Part shown: positions 8,505 through 17,324 of the stretch, in pieces
Layout of the letters: each line of letters starts with the position of its first letter
Numbering within the stretch: position 1 is the first letter of the stretch
From: Levilactobacillus fuyuanensis
Lineage (GTDB): Bacteria; Bacillota; Bacilli; Lactobacillales; Lactobacillaceae
Direction of reading: 5' to 3'
Assembly: GCF_003946395.1 (NCBI RefSeq)
Contig: NZ_RHNZ01000010.1
Location: 1-64,000 of the forward strand
Length of the DNA stretch: 64,000 nucleotides
Translations under genes and position numbers: made by a program
Notes under the pieces: model-generated
What the model was told of the DNA's origin: nothing
Database searches by the model: none
Seen by the model: only the letters and a program-made list of their open reading frames with translations

Positions 8505-10063
8505 TGGTGAAAGTTAAGATTCTCTCAACTAGCGACGTTCACGGCTACGTCTATCCGACAAAGTACCTGAACGCAGCGGACAATCAACCGCTGGGCCTGC
8601 TCAAGGCAGCGACAGTGATCGAGGAGATTCGCCGGAATGCGGCGCCGGATGAAGTTGTTATTACGATTGAAAATGGAGATTGGATTCAAGGCTCGCCACT
8701 GACCACCTACTTGGCCAAGCACTCTGAGGCACCGAGTGAACTTTTGAGCCAGCTGACCACAACGCTAAATTACGATGCCGGCGTTTTGGGTAATCATGAA
8801 TTTAACTATGGTTTGGACTACCTGCGAACCTGTGAGAGCGACCGAGACTATCCCTTATTGGGGGCCAACATTGAGGGTGGGGAAGCCCAGAAGATCGTTG
8901 ACGCACCGTATACTATTGTTGAACGCCAAGGCGTCCGGGTAGCGATTCTGGGATTAACGACCAGTTACATTCCGGTGTGGGAAACGGCCGACCATATCGT
9001 GGGACTACAGTTTGATTCCGTTGTAACGACGGCTAAACGTTGGGTTCCCCGGTTACGAAAACAAGCAGATGTTGTGGTTGTCGCCTATCACGGTGGTTTT
9101 GAGGCCGATCCGACCACAGGCAAGCCAACCGAACGCGCGACCGGTGAGAATGAAGGCTATCGACTCTTAACGGAAGTTCCGGGAATTGATGCTCTAATTA
9201 CGGGCCATCAACACCGGCAGTTAGCGGATATCTATCGGGGGGTACCCACAACTCAGCCCGGTGAAAAGGGCGTTGCGGTGGGGATGATTGACCTGGTATT
9301 GGATAAGCATAAGCAAGTCATCGATCACGATGCTCGCTTGCTGACGACGGCTAATGCCCAACCGGCTGACTGGCTGGCGACGCTGGCTGATGAGACTGAA
9401 AGTCACGTCCAGCGTTGGTTAGACCGCCCAATCGGCAAGCTAAGCGGTGACAGTCTAGATGTGACGGATAGTATGGCCGCCCGACGGCATGGACACCCGT
9501 ATCTCGAGTTCGTGAATACTGTGGAAATGACGGCCGGTGGTACTGATATTGCCGCAACCAGTCTCTTCAACGACGATGTCCGCGGATTAAGCGCGCAACC
9601 CACGATTCGGCAACTCCTGAACAGTTACAGCTATCCCAATACCCTTGTAGTCGAACAGCTTTCGGGTCAGGATATCCGGGCGGCCTTGGAGCGATGCGCT
9701 AGTTTCTGGCTACTGAATGCTAAGGGAAAAATTACCGTTAACCCAGCGTTTACGACACCCAAGTTGCAACTCTATAACTATGATTTTTACAGCGGGCTAG
9801 ACTACACATTCGACTTACACCAGCCGATTGGCCAGCGGGTTGTGCAATTGGATTATCACGGGACCCCCGTCCAGCCTGATCAAATGCTTAGTGTGGCGGT
9901 TAATCAGTATCGTGGCAACGGTGGCGGTGATTATCCGATGTTTAGTGCAAAGAAAATCACGCGAGAAGTAAATGTAGATTTACCTGAATTAATCATGACT
10001 TACTTTGAACAACACCCTGTGGTTTTGGGCCACCAGCCCACTAACTTTAAAATGATCAGCTAA
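8504..10063 (+). CDS. 5'-nucleotidase / cyclic phosphodiesterase family metallophosphatase
   Basis: A two-domain UshA/CpdB-like enzyme of 519 residues. The N-terminal metallophosphatase has DVHG at 11-14, NGDWIQG near 57, GNHEF near 97, AYHGGF near 196 and GHQH near 235, which together supply the two-metal site. The C-terminal half is the 5-nucleotidase substrate domain, with the GNGGGDYP loop near 482. Relatives are normally exported or wall-anchored, but this one begins directly with MVKVKILSTSD and has no signal peptide, so it should act inside the cell. It overlaps the second permease gene, so it probably works on what the transporter brings in or on an intermediate of it. Substrate unknown. 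Confidence 0.88.
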   Translation: MVKVKILSTSDVHGYVYPTKYLNAADNQPLGLLKAATVIEEIRRNAAPDEVVITIENGDWIQGSPLTTYLAKHSEAPSELLSQLTTTLNYDAGVLGNHEFNYGLDYLRTCESDRDYPLLGANIEGGEAQKIVDAPYTIVERQGVRVAILGLTTSYIPVWETADHIVGLQFDSVVTTAKRWVPRLRKQADVVVVAYHGGFEADPTTGKPTERATGENEGYRLLTEVPGIDALITGHQHRQLADIYRGVPTTQPGEKGVAVGMIDLVLDKHKQVIDHDARLLTTANAQPADWLATLADETESHVQRWLDRPIGKLSGDSLDVTDSMAARRHGHPYLEFVNTVEMTAGGTDIAATSLFNDDVRGLSAQPTIRQLLNSYSYPNTLVVEQLSGQDIRAALERCASFWLLNAKGKITVNPAFTTPKLQLYNYDFYSGLDYTFDLHQPIGQRVVQLDYHGTPVQPDQMLSVAVNQYRGNGGGDYPMFSAKKITREVNVDLPELIMTYFEQHPVVLGHQPTNFKMIS

Positions 10064-10066
10064 AAG

Positions 10067-10108
10067 AGTACCAGAGCCATCACTACTTAGGATGTGCTCT
10101 GGTACTTT
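10067..10108 (+). terminator. Terminator of the phn operon
   Basis: AGTACCAGAGC pairs with GCTCTGGTACT around an 18-base loop, followed by a short T-run, three bases after the stop of the phosphatase. Confidence 0.75.
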
Positions 10109-10278
10109 GAGGTTAAAGCGTTTTGTGTCAGCCTGTTTATGCCTGATCAAAGGGCATAAAGCTACCGATTTTGGTAATTAGCACACGAATGTAACACTCA
10201 CCACAAGCTCAAATGAGAGCAATCTTTAGCTAAATTGTGCTGACCATAGTATGAAGTTTAGGCATAGGGGGGGATGGT

Positions 10279-10560
10279 ATGCAAACGACAAAGCAGAATC
10301 AACGTAAACGAGTTCAGGCACTGGTTGATGCAGAAGTTGCTGATCAGGCCGAAAAAGTTTTGAGCGATCTCGGGATGACGCCGACTAACGCAATTAATGT
10401 GTTCTATCGTCAGATTATTATTCACGGTGGACTACCCTTTGATGTTGTTCTATCGGAACGGCAGCGGGCAACACATGAGTTATTAGAAGCGACAAAGAAT
10501 CAACCTGTCAAGGAAGTTAAGACGCAAGCCGACTTAGAAGGATTTACTGATAAGGATTAA
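10279..10560 (+). CDS. RelB/DinJ family antitoxin, no toxin partner seen
   Basis: A 93-residue ribbon-helix-helix protein. The segment RVQALVDAEVADQAEKVLSD at about 11-30 followed by GMTPTNAINVFYRQI is the typical RelB/DinJ DNA-binding half. The rest is charged and would normally wrap around a YafQ- or RelE-type toxin. No toxin frame lies on either side: a terminator follows within 40 bases, and upstream is the phn terminator. It may be a solitary regulator, the remnant of a toxin-antitoxin pair, or an antitoxin acting on a distant toxin. The start has GGGGGG upstream. Confidence 0.82.
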   Translation: MQTTKQNQRKRVQALVDAEVADQAEKVLSDLGMTPTNAINVFYRQIIIHGGLPFDVVLSERQRATHELLEATKNQPVKEVKTQADLEGFTDKD

Positions 10561-10599
10561 TCGGATCGATGTTCACCCGAGAGCACGAATCAGGAATGC

Positions 10600-10643
10600 A
10601 ATAGGCAGCGATTCAGCAAGCGACTGAACCATTGCCTATTTTA
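10600..10643 (+). terminator. Rho-independent terminator
   Basis: AATAGGCA and TTCAG pair with CTGAA and TGCCTATT, then TTTAATT. It closes the antitoxin transcript and leaves no room for a co-transcribed toxin. Confidence 0.75.
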
Positions 10644-10768
10644 ATTATCACTACAACTTTTTAACCCTATATATTAAATTTGCATTGCAAACGGCTGAAT
10701 GAGATGCAATTTTCATGAAAACTTGGTAAAATTAACTAATCAAAAATTTAGATTTGGAGGTGGACGTC

Positions 10769-10810
10769 TTGCACTACCGGAATATTGCATTACCGATTCC
10801 TGACCGTTAA
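10769..10810 (+). CDS. Possible 13-residue leader peptide before the P-type ATPase
   Basis: A TTG at 10769 sits eight bases after GGAGGTGG, the best ribosome binding site in this gap. It opens a frame of 13 codons (MHYRNIALPIPDR). The frame ends 34 bases before the likely ATPase start, whose own binding site is weak and distant. Translation of this leader could couple to or control the ATPase. It may equally be a chance frame beside a long-form start. Confidence 0.35.
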   Translation: MHYRNIALPIPDR

Positions 10811-10844
10811 AATTTTTCATTTTAGAAAGGATGAACCTGAATAT

Positions 10845-13595
10845 ATGGCACAAGATCCAGAAGCAACTGTAACACCGACTGAAATAGCAGAAAGCACTGA
10901 CCCCGGACCCAGCCAGGAGCCGCCACTCTGGCAGCGAACGACTGAGTCCTTACTTGCAGATTATGCCACGGATAGAGATGACGGCCTGAGTACCGGCGAG
11001 GCGCAACAACGCCTCCGGACCAATGGCCCCAACGAACTGACCGCGAAGAAGCAATCCAACTTATTGCGATTCTTAAAGCAGTTCAACAACAGTATCATCT
11101 ATATTCTGGCGGGCGCCGCCTTGCTCACGTTCTTTATGCACCACTACTCCGACTCAATCGTTATCGGACTGGTGATCATCGCGAACGCCTTTATCGGTTA
11201 CTTTCAGGAAAAATCCGCGGATAACGCGTTGGACCGTATCAAGGCCCTTTTAGTCAACGAGGCCGTCGTGATTCGGGATGGTCAGAAAATCACCTTGCCA
11301 GCGCGTGAGCTGGTTACCGGGGATATCGTGCAGCTTGAAGCTGGGGATACCGTTCCGGCCGATTTACGGCTGATCGATGCCGACAACCTGAAGATTCAGG
11401 AATCCGCCCTGACTGGTGAAACGGACTCCGTCTTAAAGGGTGAAGATCCTTTAACGGCGCTGGATTTACCGTTAGCTGAACGGTCAAACCAAGCGTTTGC
11501 CTCAACTGCCGTGACCAATGGCTCCGGCCGAGGCATCGTGACGGTGACTGGAACGGATACTGAGATTGGGCATATCCAACAGAACGTGGCCGAAGTTAAG
11601 CAGCAACGGACACCGTTGATGAAGAACTTAAACAGTCTGGGCCTGGGCCTGTCGATTGCCATCTTAGTGGTGGCCGCCTTGCTCTTCATTCTGGGGATGA
11701 TCACCCACGTATACAGCTTGCCAACCCTACTGATTGCCGTGATTACGATGGTCGTCGGGTCCATGCCAGAAGGGTTGCCCGCTAGTACGTCCGTGGTCTT
11801 AGCCATGGGAACGCAGGCGATGACCAAGCAAAACGTAATCGTTAAGACGCTGCCAGCCGTTGAAACACTGGGAGCCGTCGATATCGTGAACACCGATAAG
11901 ACTGGGACGTTGACGAAAAATGAAATGACCGTGACCGACGTGTTGACCGCCGCCGATACCTACACCGTATCCGGCATTGGCTATGATGTGACCGGCCAGA
12001 TTGAAAATGACGAGGGTCAAACGGTGCCGTGGCAACACGATGCCGACCTCGAATGGTTGGTCCAAATTGCCGGTCAGACCTCCGATGCCGAATTCCATGA
12101 GGAAGACGGCCAGTGGGTCCTGACAGGTGAACCGACCGATGGTGCGCTGACGGCGCTTTACCATAAATTAGTAGGAACGGAACCCGATCCTCAAGAGATC
12201 GATTCGTTACCTTTTGACTCCGCAATTCGTTATTCTGCACGGTTGGTGGACCACAAGGATCAGCGCGTCTTGCTGGTCAAAGGGGCCCCACAAACGTTGA
12301 TGAAAATGATGAGCGACCAGGGTCAACCCGTCGATCAAGCAGCTTGGCAAACGCGTTTATCCCAGTTAACCCAACAGGGAAAACGGGTGGTGGCTTTGGG
12401 CTACCAACCGGTTGCCGCTGACGTGACCGATGTGGCCGACGTTACCGTTGGGCAGAATTTCCACTTAGCTGGGATGGCCGGCATCATTGATCCACCGCGT
12501 CCTGGTGTGGCCGATGCCGTGAAACAGTTACGGTACGCCGGCATCAAGGTTAAGATGATTACCGGTGACGACCCCGAAACGGCAGCCGCCATCGCGCAAC
12601 AACTTAACCTGTCTGAAAAGGCGCGGGCCATTACCGGACCCGAACTGGCACAATTGAGCGATGAAGAATTGGCCGCTAAGATTGACCAATACACTGTGTT
12701 TGCTCGGACCACGCCAGCCGACAAGCTACGGATCGTTAAGGCGCAACAGCAACGCGGTCACGTGGTCTCGATGACCGGTGACGGGGTCAACGATGCGCCC
12801 GCTCTGAAGCAAGCCGATATTGGGGTGGCCATGGGGATTCGGGGAACCGACGTCGCCAAGGACTCCGCCGATATGGTGCTGGCCGATGATGACTTCACGT
12901 CGATTCTGCGAGCCGTGCGGGAAGGGCGTCACGTCTTCGATAACATTCGTAAGACGATTCGTTTTCTTCTACCAACGAGTTTTGCCGAAGGGTTGATCGT
13001 GGTCTTGAGTATCCTGATGGATCAGGAATTACCGTTGTTCCCGACGCAATTGTTGTGGATCAACATGGTTTCAGCCCTGACCATTCAGTTTGCATTCATC
13101 TTTGAACCGGCTGAAAGTGGCATTATGAAGCGGGGGCCTCGAGACGTGACACGCGGGATTTTGTCCAAGCTGGACGTCTTCGAAGTGACCTACGTATCGC
13201 TACTGATTTCTGGACTCGGGATGTTTGCCTACGACTTCTTAACGAACCAGGGCTTGTCCGCCGTAATCGGGAGTACCATGACGCTAAACGTGATCATCTT
13301 CGGGAAGGTTTTCTACCTCTTTAACTTACAGAACGACCACCCGGTATTGTCGAAGTACTTCTTCCGCAACAAGATGAGTTTCGTGATCGTTGCGATTCTG
13401 CTAGTCTTACAGGCCGGCATTATTTACTGGCCAGCCATGCAGAGCGTATTCCACACCACATCCGTCAACTTCTTCTACGGCTGGTGGATTCCAATTGTCG
13501 CTGGATTTGTGGTTCTGGTGGTTACCGAAATTGCGAAGGCCATTCGGCACCGCATCGACAACCAGACCGTAGCGCGTGAACAGCGTAACTTCTAA
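10845..13595 (+). CDS. P-type cation-transporting ATPase (P2-like)
   Basis: A 916-residue ion pump of the Ca2+/Na+/H+-type P2 group. An N-terminal cation-ATPase domain is followed by a TGE loop (TGETD near 189), the phosphorylated D351 in DKTGTLT, and the hinge TGDGVNDAP near 644. M4 contains PEGLP as in calcium pumps. M6, however, reads NMVSALTIQFAF and lacks the usual TDGxPA calcium-site aspartate, so the ion may not be calcium. Ten membrane segments are visible. ATG at 10845 is chosen because homology starts just after it. A TTG 60 bases upstream is possible but adds an atypical extension. The gene stands alone with a strong terminator. Confidence 0.9.
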   Translation: MAQDPEATVTPTEIAESTDPGPSQEPPLWQRTTESLLADYATDRDDGLSTGEAQQRLRTNGPNELTAKKQSNLLRFLKQFNNSIIYILAGAALLTFFMHHYSDSIVIGLVIIANAFIGYFQEKSADNALDRIKALLVNEAVVIRDGQKITLPARELVTGDIVQLEAGDTVPADLRLIDADNLKIQESALTGETDSVLKGEDPLTALDLPLAERSNQAFASTAVTNGSGRGIVTVTGTDTEIGHIQQNVAEVKQQRTPLMKNLNSLGLGLSIAILVVAALLFILGMITHVYSLPTLLIAVITMVVGSMPEGLPASTSVVLAMGTQAMTKQNVIVKTLPAVETLGAVDIVNTDKTGTLTKNEMTVTDVLTAADTYTVSGIGYDVTGQIENDEGQTVPWQHDADLEWLVQIAGQTSDAEFHEEDGQWVLTGEPTDGALTALYHKLVGTEPDPQEIDSLPFDSAIRYSARLVDHKDQRVLLVKGAPQTLMKMMSDQGQPVDQAAWQTRLSQLTQQGKRVVALGYQPVAADVTDVADVTVGQNFHLAGMAGIIDPPRPGVADAVKQLRYAGIKVKMITGDDPETAAAIAQQLNLSEKARAITGPELAQLSDEELAAKIDQYTVFARTTPADKLRIVKAQQQRGHVVSMTGDGVNDAPALKQADIGVAMGIRGTDVAKDSADMVLADDDFTSILRAVREGRHVFDNIRKTIRFLLPTSFAEGLIVVLSILMDQELPLFPTQLLWINMVSALTIQFAFIFEPAESGIMKRGPRDVTRGILSKLDVFEVTYVSLLISGLGMFAYDFLTNQGLSAVIGSTMTLNVIIFGKVFYLFNLQNDHPVLSKYFFRNKMSFVIVAILLVLQAGIIYWPAMQSVFHTTSVNFFYGWWIPIVAGFVVLVVTEIAKAIRHRIDNQTVAREQRNF

Positions 13596-13657
13596 TCCGC
13601 GTCTACGATGAGTTTGTTAGTAAAGGTATTCAGATTTAGTTACTGAACTTAAACACG

Positions 13658-13701
13658 AGTGCTACCCCCTCCACGTCTAGGAGCGGGGTAGCACTTTTTT
13701 A
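13658..13701 (+). terminator. Rho-independent terminator
   Basis: AGTGCTACCCC pairs with GGGGTAGCACT and is followed by six Ts. The remaining 145 bases up to the dipeptidase hold a possible -10 box (TATACT near 13817) and nothing else recognised. Confidence 0.88.
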
Positions 13702-13846
13702 CGTTTTTACGGGAAACACCGTCACTAACTAGCCACTATTTCATCGCACTAACATCTCGCCACTAGTTATTTCGCGAAATTTCCCGAAAAGCCTAGCCCT
13801 TAGCACCCGATAATCCTATACTTGTAAGCAAAGGAGGCGGAACACT

Positions 13847-15265
13847 GTGAAGAAAAGTTCCGATTGTACCGAGATTTTAGTGGGTAAAGCCGCCAGCATG
13901 GATGGCTCCACGATTGTAGCGCGTAACGAGGATGGCTATGGGCCAATTAATCCCATCAAGTTTGTGGTGCATCCCGCCACGGACCAAAAGCAAGCAACGT
14001 TTACGTCGGCTGTTACAGGCGTCAACGTTCCCTTGCCCGACCACGCTTACCGTTACACGGGCACTCCGCAAGCCGATCAAAGTGACGGCCAATACGAAGA
14101 AGCTGGGATCAACGAGTTTAACGTGGGGATGAGCGCGACCGAAACGACGGCGACCAATGCGCGCGTCCTGGGTTACGACCCATTAGTTAACGATGGCATC
14201 AACGAAGAGGCCATGATTACACTGGTTCTGCCGTACGTGAAGACTGCCAAGGAAGGTGCCCAACGCTTGGGTGCCTTATTGGAAAAGTACGGGACCGGCG
14301 AAAGCAACAGTATTGCCTTCAACGATAAGAATGAAATTTGGTATTTGGAAACGGCCGGGGGCCATCACTGGGCAGCCATGCGCTTGCCTGAAGATAGCTA
14401 CGCCATTGCGCCAAACCAAACTTTGATGCAAGAGGTCAACTTGGATGATAGTGACAATTTCTTAGTGGCGACCGACCTCGTCGATTTTGTCACCAAGTAT
14501 CACTTGAACCCAACGCCAGGCACGTTTAACTTCCGGGAGATCTTCGGGACTCACGGGGAGGACGATGCCTACTACAACACGCCACGGACTTGGTATGGCC
14601 AGAAGTTGTTCAATCCGGAAGTTGCGGATCAACAACCAACCGACCAAGACATGCCGTTTACGCGTCAACCAAGTAAGAAGATTGCGATTGAAGATGTTGA
14701 ATTCTTCCTATCTTCTCACTACAATGGCACGCCATACGATCCATTCGGGACGTTTGCTTCCGGTTCAGCCGATGACCAGAGAAAATACCGGCCAATCGCT
14801 ATGGACCGAAACCAATGCTCCTCAATCCTTCAGATTAGAAATGACGTTGACGATGACCACGCGGCCATTCAATGGATCGCTATGGGCTTCTTCGCCTACG
14901 CACCTTACGTGCCATTCTTTACCAACATCAATGACACGCCAGAAGATTACAAGAACACCACGACCGAAGTTTCCGTGGACAACGTGTACTGGTTAAACAA
15001 GACCTTATCCGTTTTGATCGAACCGCACTTCCACGAATTTGTAGAGAGCGTCAATGCCTTCCGCGAAGGCTGCCAATCTTACGGTCGAGCCCGAGTTGCC
15101 GCTACGGATGCAACCATCAATGAGGATGCCACGACTTTCCTGACCAAGAGTAATGCCGAGACCGCTGGCGAAGTTTCCAAGCGGACCCATGCCTTATTCA
15201 ACGACCTGGTTAAGCAAGGCTTACTGCTCTCCAAGACGGCGTGGGAAAAGGGTCAGAACCTTTAG
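13847..15265 (+). CDS. pepD: C69 family dipeptidase
   Basis: A cytoplasmic dipeptidase of 472 residues of the N-terminal nucleophile type, which finishes breakdown of imported peptides. After a six-residue propeptide, C7 is the predicted catalytic cysteine, freed by self-cleavage. The following EILVGKAASMDGSTIVARN and the RNEDGYGP segment are family hallmarks, and NSIAFNDKNEIWYLET near 157 is the conserved core. GTG is the start because a near-perfect AAAGGAGG lies nine bases upstream. The gene is monocistronic. It is a housekeeping proteolysis function in lactobacilli, usually present in several copies per genome. Confidence 0.92.
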   Translation: MKKSSDCTEILVGKAASMDGSTIVARNEDGYGPINPIKFVVHPATDQKQATFTSAVTGVNVPLPDHAYRYTGTPQADQSDGQYEEAGINEFNVGMSATETTATNARVLGYDPLVNDGINEEAMITLVLPYVKTAKEGAQRLGALLEKYGTGESNSIAFNDKNEIWYLETAGGHHWAAMRLPEDSYAIAPNQTLMQEVNLDDSDNFLVATDLVDFVTKYHLNPTPGTFNFREIFGTHGEDDAYYNTPRTWYGQKLFNPEVADQQPTDQDMPFTRQPSKKIAIEDVEFFLSSHYNGTPYDPFGTFASGSADDQRKYRPIAMDRNQCSSILQIRNDVDDDHAAIQWIAMGFFAYAPYVPFFTNINDTPEDYKNTTTEVSVDNVYWLNKTLSVLIEPHFHEFVESVNAFREGCQSYGRARVAATDATINEDATTFLTKSNAETAGEVSKRTHALFNDLVKQGLLLSKTAWEKGQNL

Positions 15266-15425
15266 CTTATCAGCCGAAAGTTGTGGCTAGTAATTATTTT
15301 CTGTTGAAATTGATTCTAATTGGTTGATTATTAGCCAAATTTAAGTAAAATGGTTAGAAATGAGTTAAGAGCAGAGATTTTGATTCAGAAGAGTAAGCGT
15401 TGAGGATAGACTAGGAGGACCACAC

Positions 15426-16430
15426 ATGAAATGGATGAAGTTCGCTTTAGCCGGAAGCCTGGGATTGGCTTTATGGGGAGCAACAACTACGGCGCAGGCC
15501 GCTACGAAAGTCACGTTACCAGCGTATCCGCAACATCGGGTATTTACGTTTAAGGCTAAGGGAACCAAGGTTTACAGTTATCCCCGTGCTGCATACGCGC
15601 ACAGCAAGGTTTTGGGGACCAACCTGAGCACGAAGAAGCATTGGACCGTGGACAAAGTGGTGACCGTCAGTGGCAAACGCTATGTGCGGTTGGCCAATGT
15701 GACGGCCACGAAGCTGCAGCACGGCCAAGTCGCAGAATCTAATGCAGTTGCGGCGACGAAGATTACCGGGGGCTACGTTGCCCTGAGTAAACTGAATTTC
15801 CACCAGCAGATCAGTCAGCTGAAGTCGATCAAGAAGACGGCCTACTGGACGCCAACGACGACACATGATTTCTGGAACATGCCGGCAAAGACGTTGGGCG
15901 TCACAGCCGCCAGCCACTTTGGCAGTAACTATGGCTATAAGACGCTCTATGCCGTGCAGTCATTGACGACCACGACTAAGAAGCATTATTTGTACTTCGA
16001 AACGGCCGCGGGCAAAGCCATTGGTTGGTTACCGACTAGCGCCGTTGTTAAGGGAACCTACCCGGATAACATGAAGCGCGAGATGGGTCGCGATGGTTTG
16101 ACGGCGACAGCGACCAAAAAGGTGGCCACGCTCGATAAGAGTGGTCACATCAAGATCGGTATTGCCACGGCGAATAATCAAATTCAACGGGTCGTTATGC
16201 TGAAGCAGAACAGCCAGACTATGACCTACGCGTATGAGAACGGTAAGGCTGTTCGCGAGATTACGCGGAGTGCCACGGGTAAGCTGTTATCCAGCAAAGC
16301 TATCACACCAGTGGCGACCTTGAAGTTTAAGTTAGTCGCGACGTTTGATCTTCACGGGCAGACTTACCAGGGGACCATTTCGCCTCAAGGTAAGATCGAC
16401 ATTCCGGTTTACCTCGGGTGGATTGCATAG
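15426..16430 (+). CDS. Secreted protein of unknown function
   Basis: A 334-residue exported protein. Residues 1-25 form a signal peptide ending TTAQA before ATKVTLP. The mature part is rich in lysine, threonine and alanine and shows SH3-like features: HRVFTFKAKGTKVYSYP near 37, KHWTVDKVVTVSGKRYVRLA near 73, and GGYVALSKL near 118. It resembles the lysine-rich wall proteins of lactobacilli, including the duplicated protein at 60293, which shares the GW/GY-ALSKL type ending. No LPXTG or transmembrane anchor is present, so it is secreted or held by charge. I do not recognise a specific family. Confidence 0.75.
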   Translation: MKWMKFALAGSLGLALWGATTTAQAATKVTLPAYPQHRVFTFKAKGTKVYSYPRAAYAHSKVLGTNLSTKKHWTVDKVVTVSGKRYVRLANVTATKLQHGQVAESNAVAATKITGGYVALSKLNFHQQISQLKSIKKTAYWTPTTTHDFWNMPAKTLGVTAASHFGSNYGYKTLYAVQSLTTTTKKHYLYFETAAGKAIGWLPTSAVVKGTYPDNMKREMGRDGLTATATKKVATLDKSGHIKIGIATANNQIQRVVMLKQNSQTMTYAYENGKAVREITRSATGKLLSSKAITPVATLKFKLVATFDLHGQTYQGTISPQGKIDIPVYLGWIA

Positions 16431-16576
16431 TTAAAAGAGTGAGACATAGGGCGGTTAGCCAGTGAGCATTAACGTCGATTACCGAAAAATCCCGATTTTG
16501 GATTATTTGGTAATCGGGGTTAAGCGGAACTGGTTGCCCTGTAGAACACGTTTCGACAATATAAGTTCGGATATGA

Positions 16577-16613
16577 AAAGGCGTCTGGAAATTTTTCCAG
16601 ACGCCTTTGATTT
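16577..16613 (+). terminator. Rho-independent terminator
   Basis: A perfect 15-base stem, AAAGGCGTCTGGAAA with its complement, around two bases, followed by TTGATTT. Upstream at 16476-16516 another inverted repeat (CGATTACC/GGTAATCG) lies in the same gap. Confidence 0.8.
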
Positions 16614-16656
16614 AGACCTAACTTTAAGTGGTAAGCTAATGGTGAGGTGAAGGTTA

Positions 16657-17268
16657 ATGGCAAAATCTGAAATTGAAAAGTTGGATACGGGGGAGCCTTA
16701 CCACTTTATGGATAAGGCGGTGGCTGAACGGAAAGTGCGAGCGGCCAAACTCTGTCAGGAATTTAACAGCATTCCGGCAACCGATCCGCAAGCTCAGACC
16801 GCCAAGATCAAGGAAATTCTGGGCAGTCATGGTAAACGGGTCTCGGTACAAGCCACGTTCAACTGCGATAATGGCCGCAATATTCATGTGGGTGAGGATT
16901 TTCTGAGCAACTATAACCTGACAATCTTAGATATAGCGCCAGTGACTATCGGCCGCAACGTAATGGTTGGGCCCAACGTAGATATCTATACCGTCAATCA
17001 TCCGCTACGGGCGACTGATCGCCGAAGCTACATGGCGCAGGCCAGTCCGGTAACCATTGGTGATGACGTGTGGATTGGCGGCAAGGTGGCCATCATGCCC
17101 GGTGTCACGATCGGGAGTAATGTAGTTGTCGCAGCTGGGGCTATCGTGACCAAGGACGTTCCGGCCAATGTCTTAGTTGGTGGCGTACCAGCACGAGTGA
17201 TTAAGCGATTGCCACCGATTGGTGTATCGCAGGCTAATCACGACGATGTGGCCCGGCTATTACGATAA
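16657..17268 (+). CDS. Sugar O-acetyltransferase (maltose/galactoside type)
   Basis: A 203-residue left-handed beta-helix acetyltransferase that uses acetyl-CoA to acetylate a sugar hydroxyl. An N-terminal Mac segment (about 7-60) precedes hexapeptide repeats from about 75. The catalytic histidine is in TVNHPL near 113, and DVWIGGKVAIMPGVTIGSN near 143-161 is the classic repeat pair. It faces a paralogue at 17325 across a shared terminator. Further relatives lie at 35215 (broken) and 41261. The physiological acceptor is usually unknown for this family. Confidence 0.88.
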   Translation: MAKSEIEKLDTGEPYHFMDKAVAERKVRAAKLCQEFNSIPATDPQAQTAKIKEILGSHGKRVSVQATFNCDNGRNIHVGEDFLSNYNLTILDIAPVTIGRNVMVGPNVDIYTVNHPLRATDRRSYMAQASPVTIGDDVWIGGKVAIMPGVTIGSNVVVAAGAIVTKDVPANVLVGGVPARVIKRLPPIGVSQANHDDVARLLR

Positions 17269-17283
17269 TTTTGATGAAAAAAT

Positions 17284-17312
17284 AGGGACTGGCCGATTGG
17301 CTAGTCCCTTTC
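17284..17312. terminator. Bidirectional terminator between convergent acetyltransferases
   Basis: AGGGACTGGCC and GGCTAGTCCCT form the stem. An A-run on the left and a T-run on the right allow use by both genes. Confidence 0.82.
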
Positions 17313-17324
17313 ACATGAGCTAAT

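Noticed and set aside
16462-16650. A 62-codon plus-strand frame between the secreted protein and the acetyltransferase
   Set aside because: It runs through a perfect terminator stem and an inverted repeat and has no ribosome binding site.
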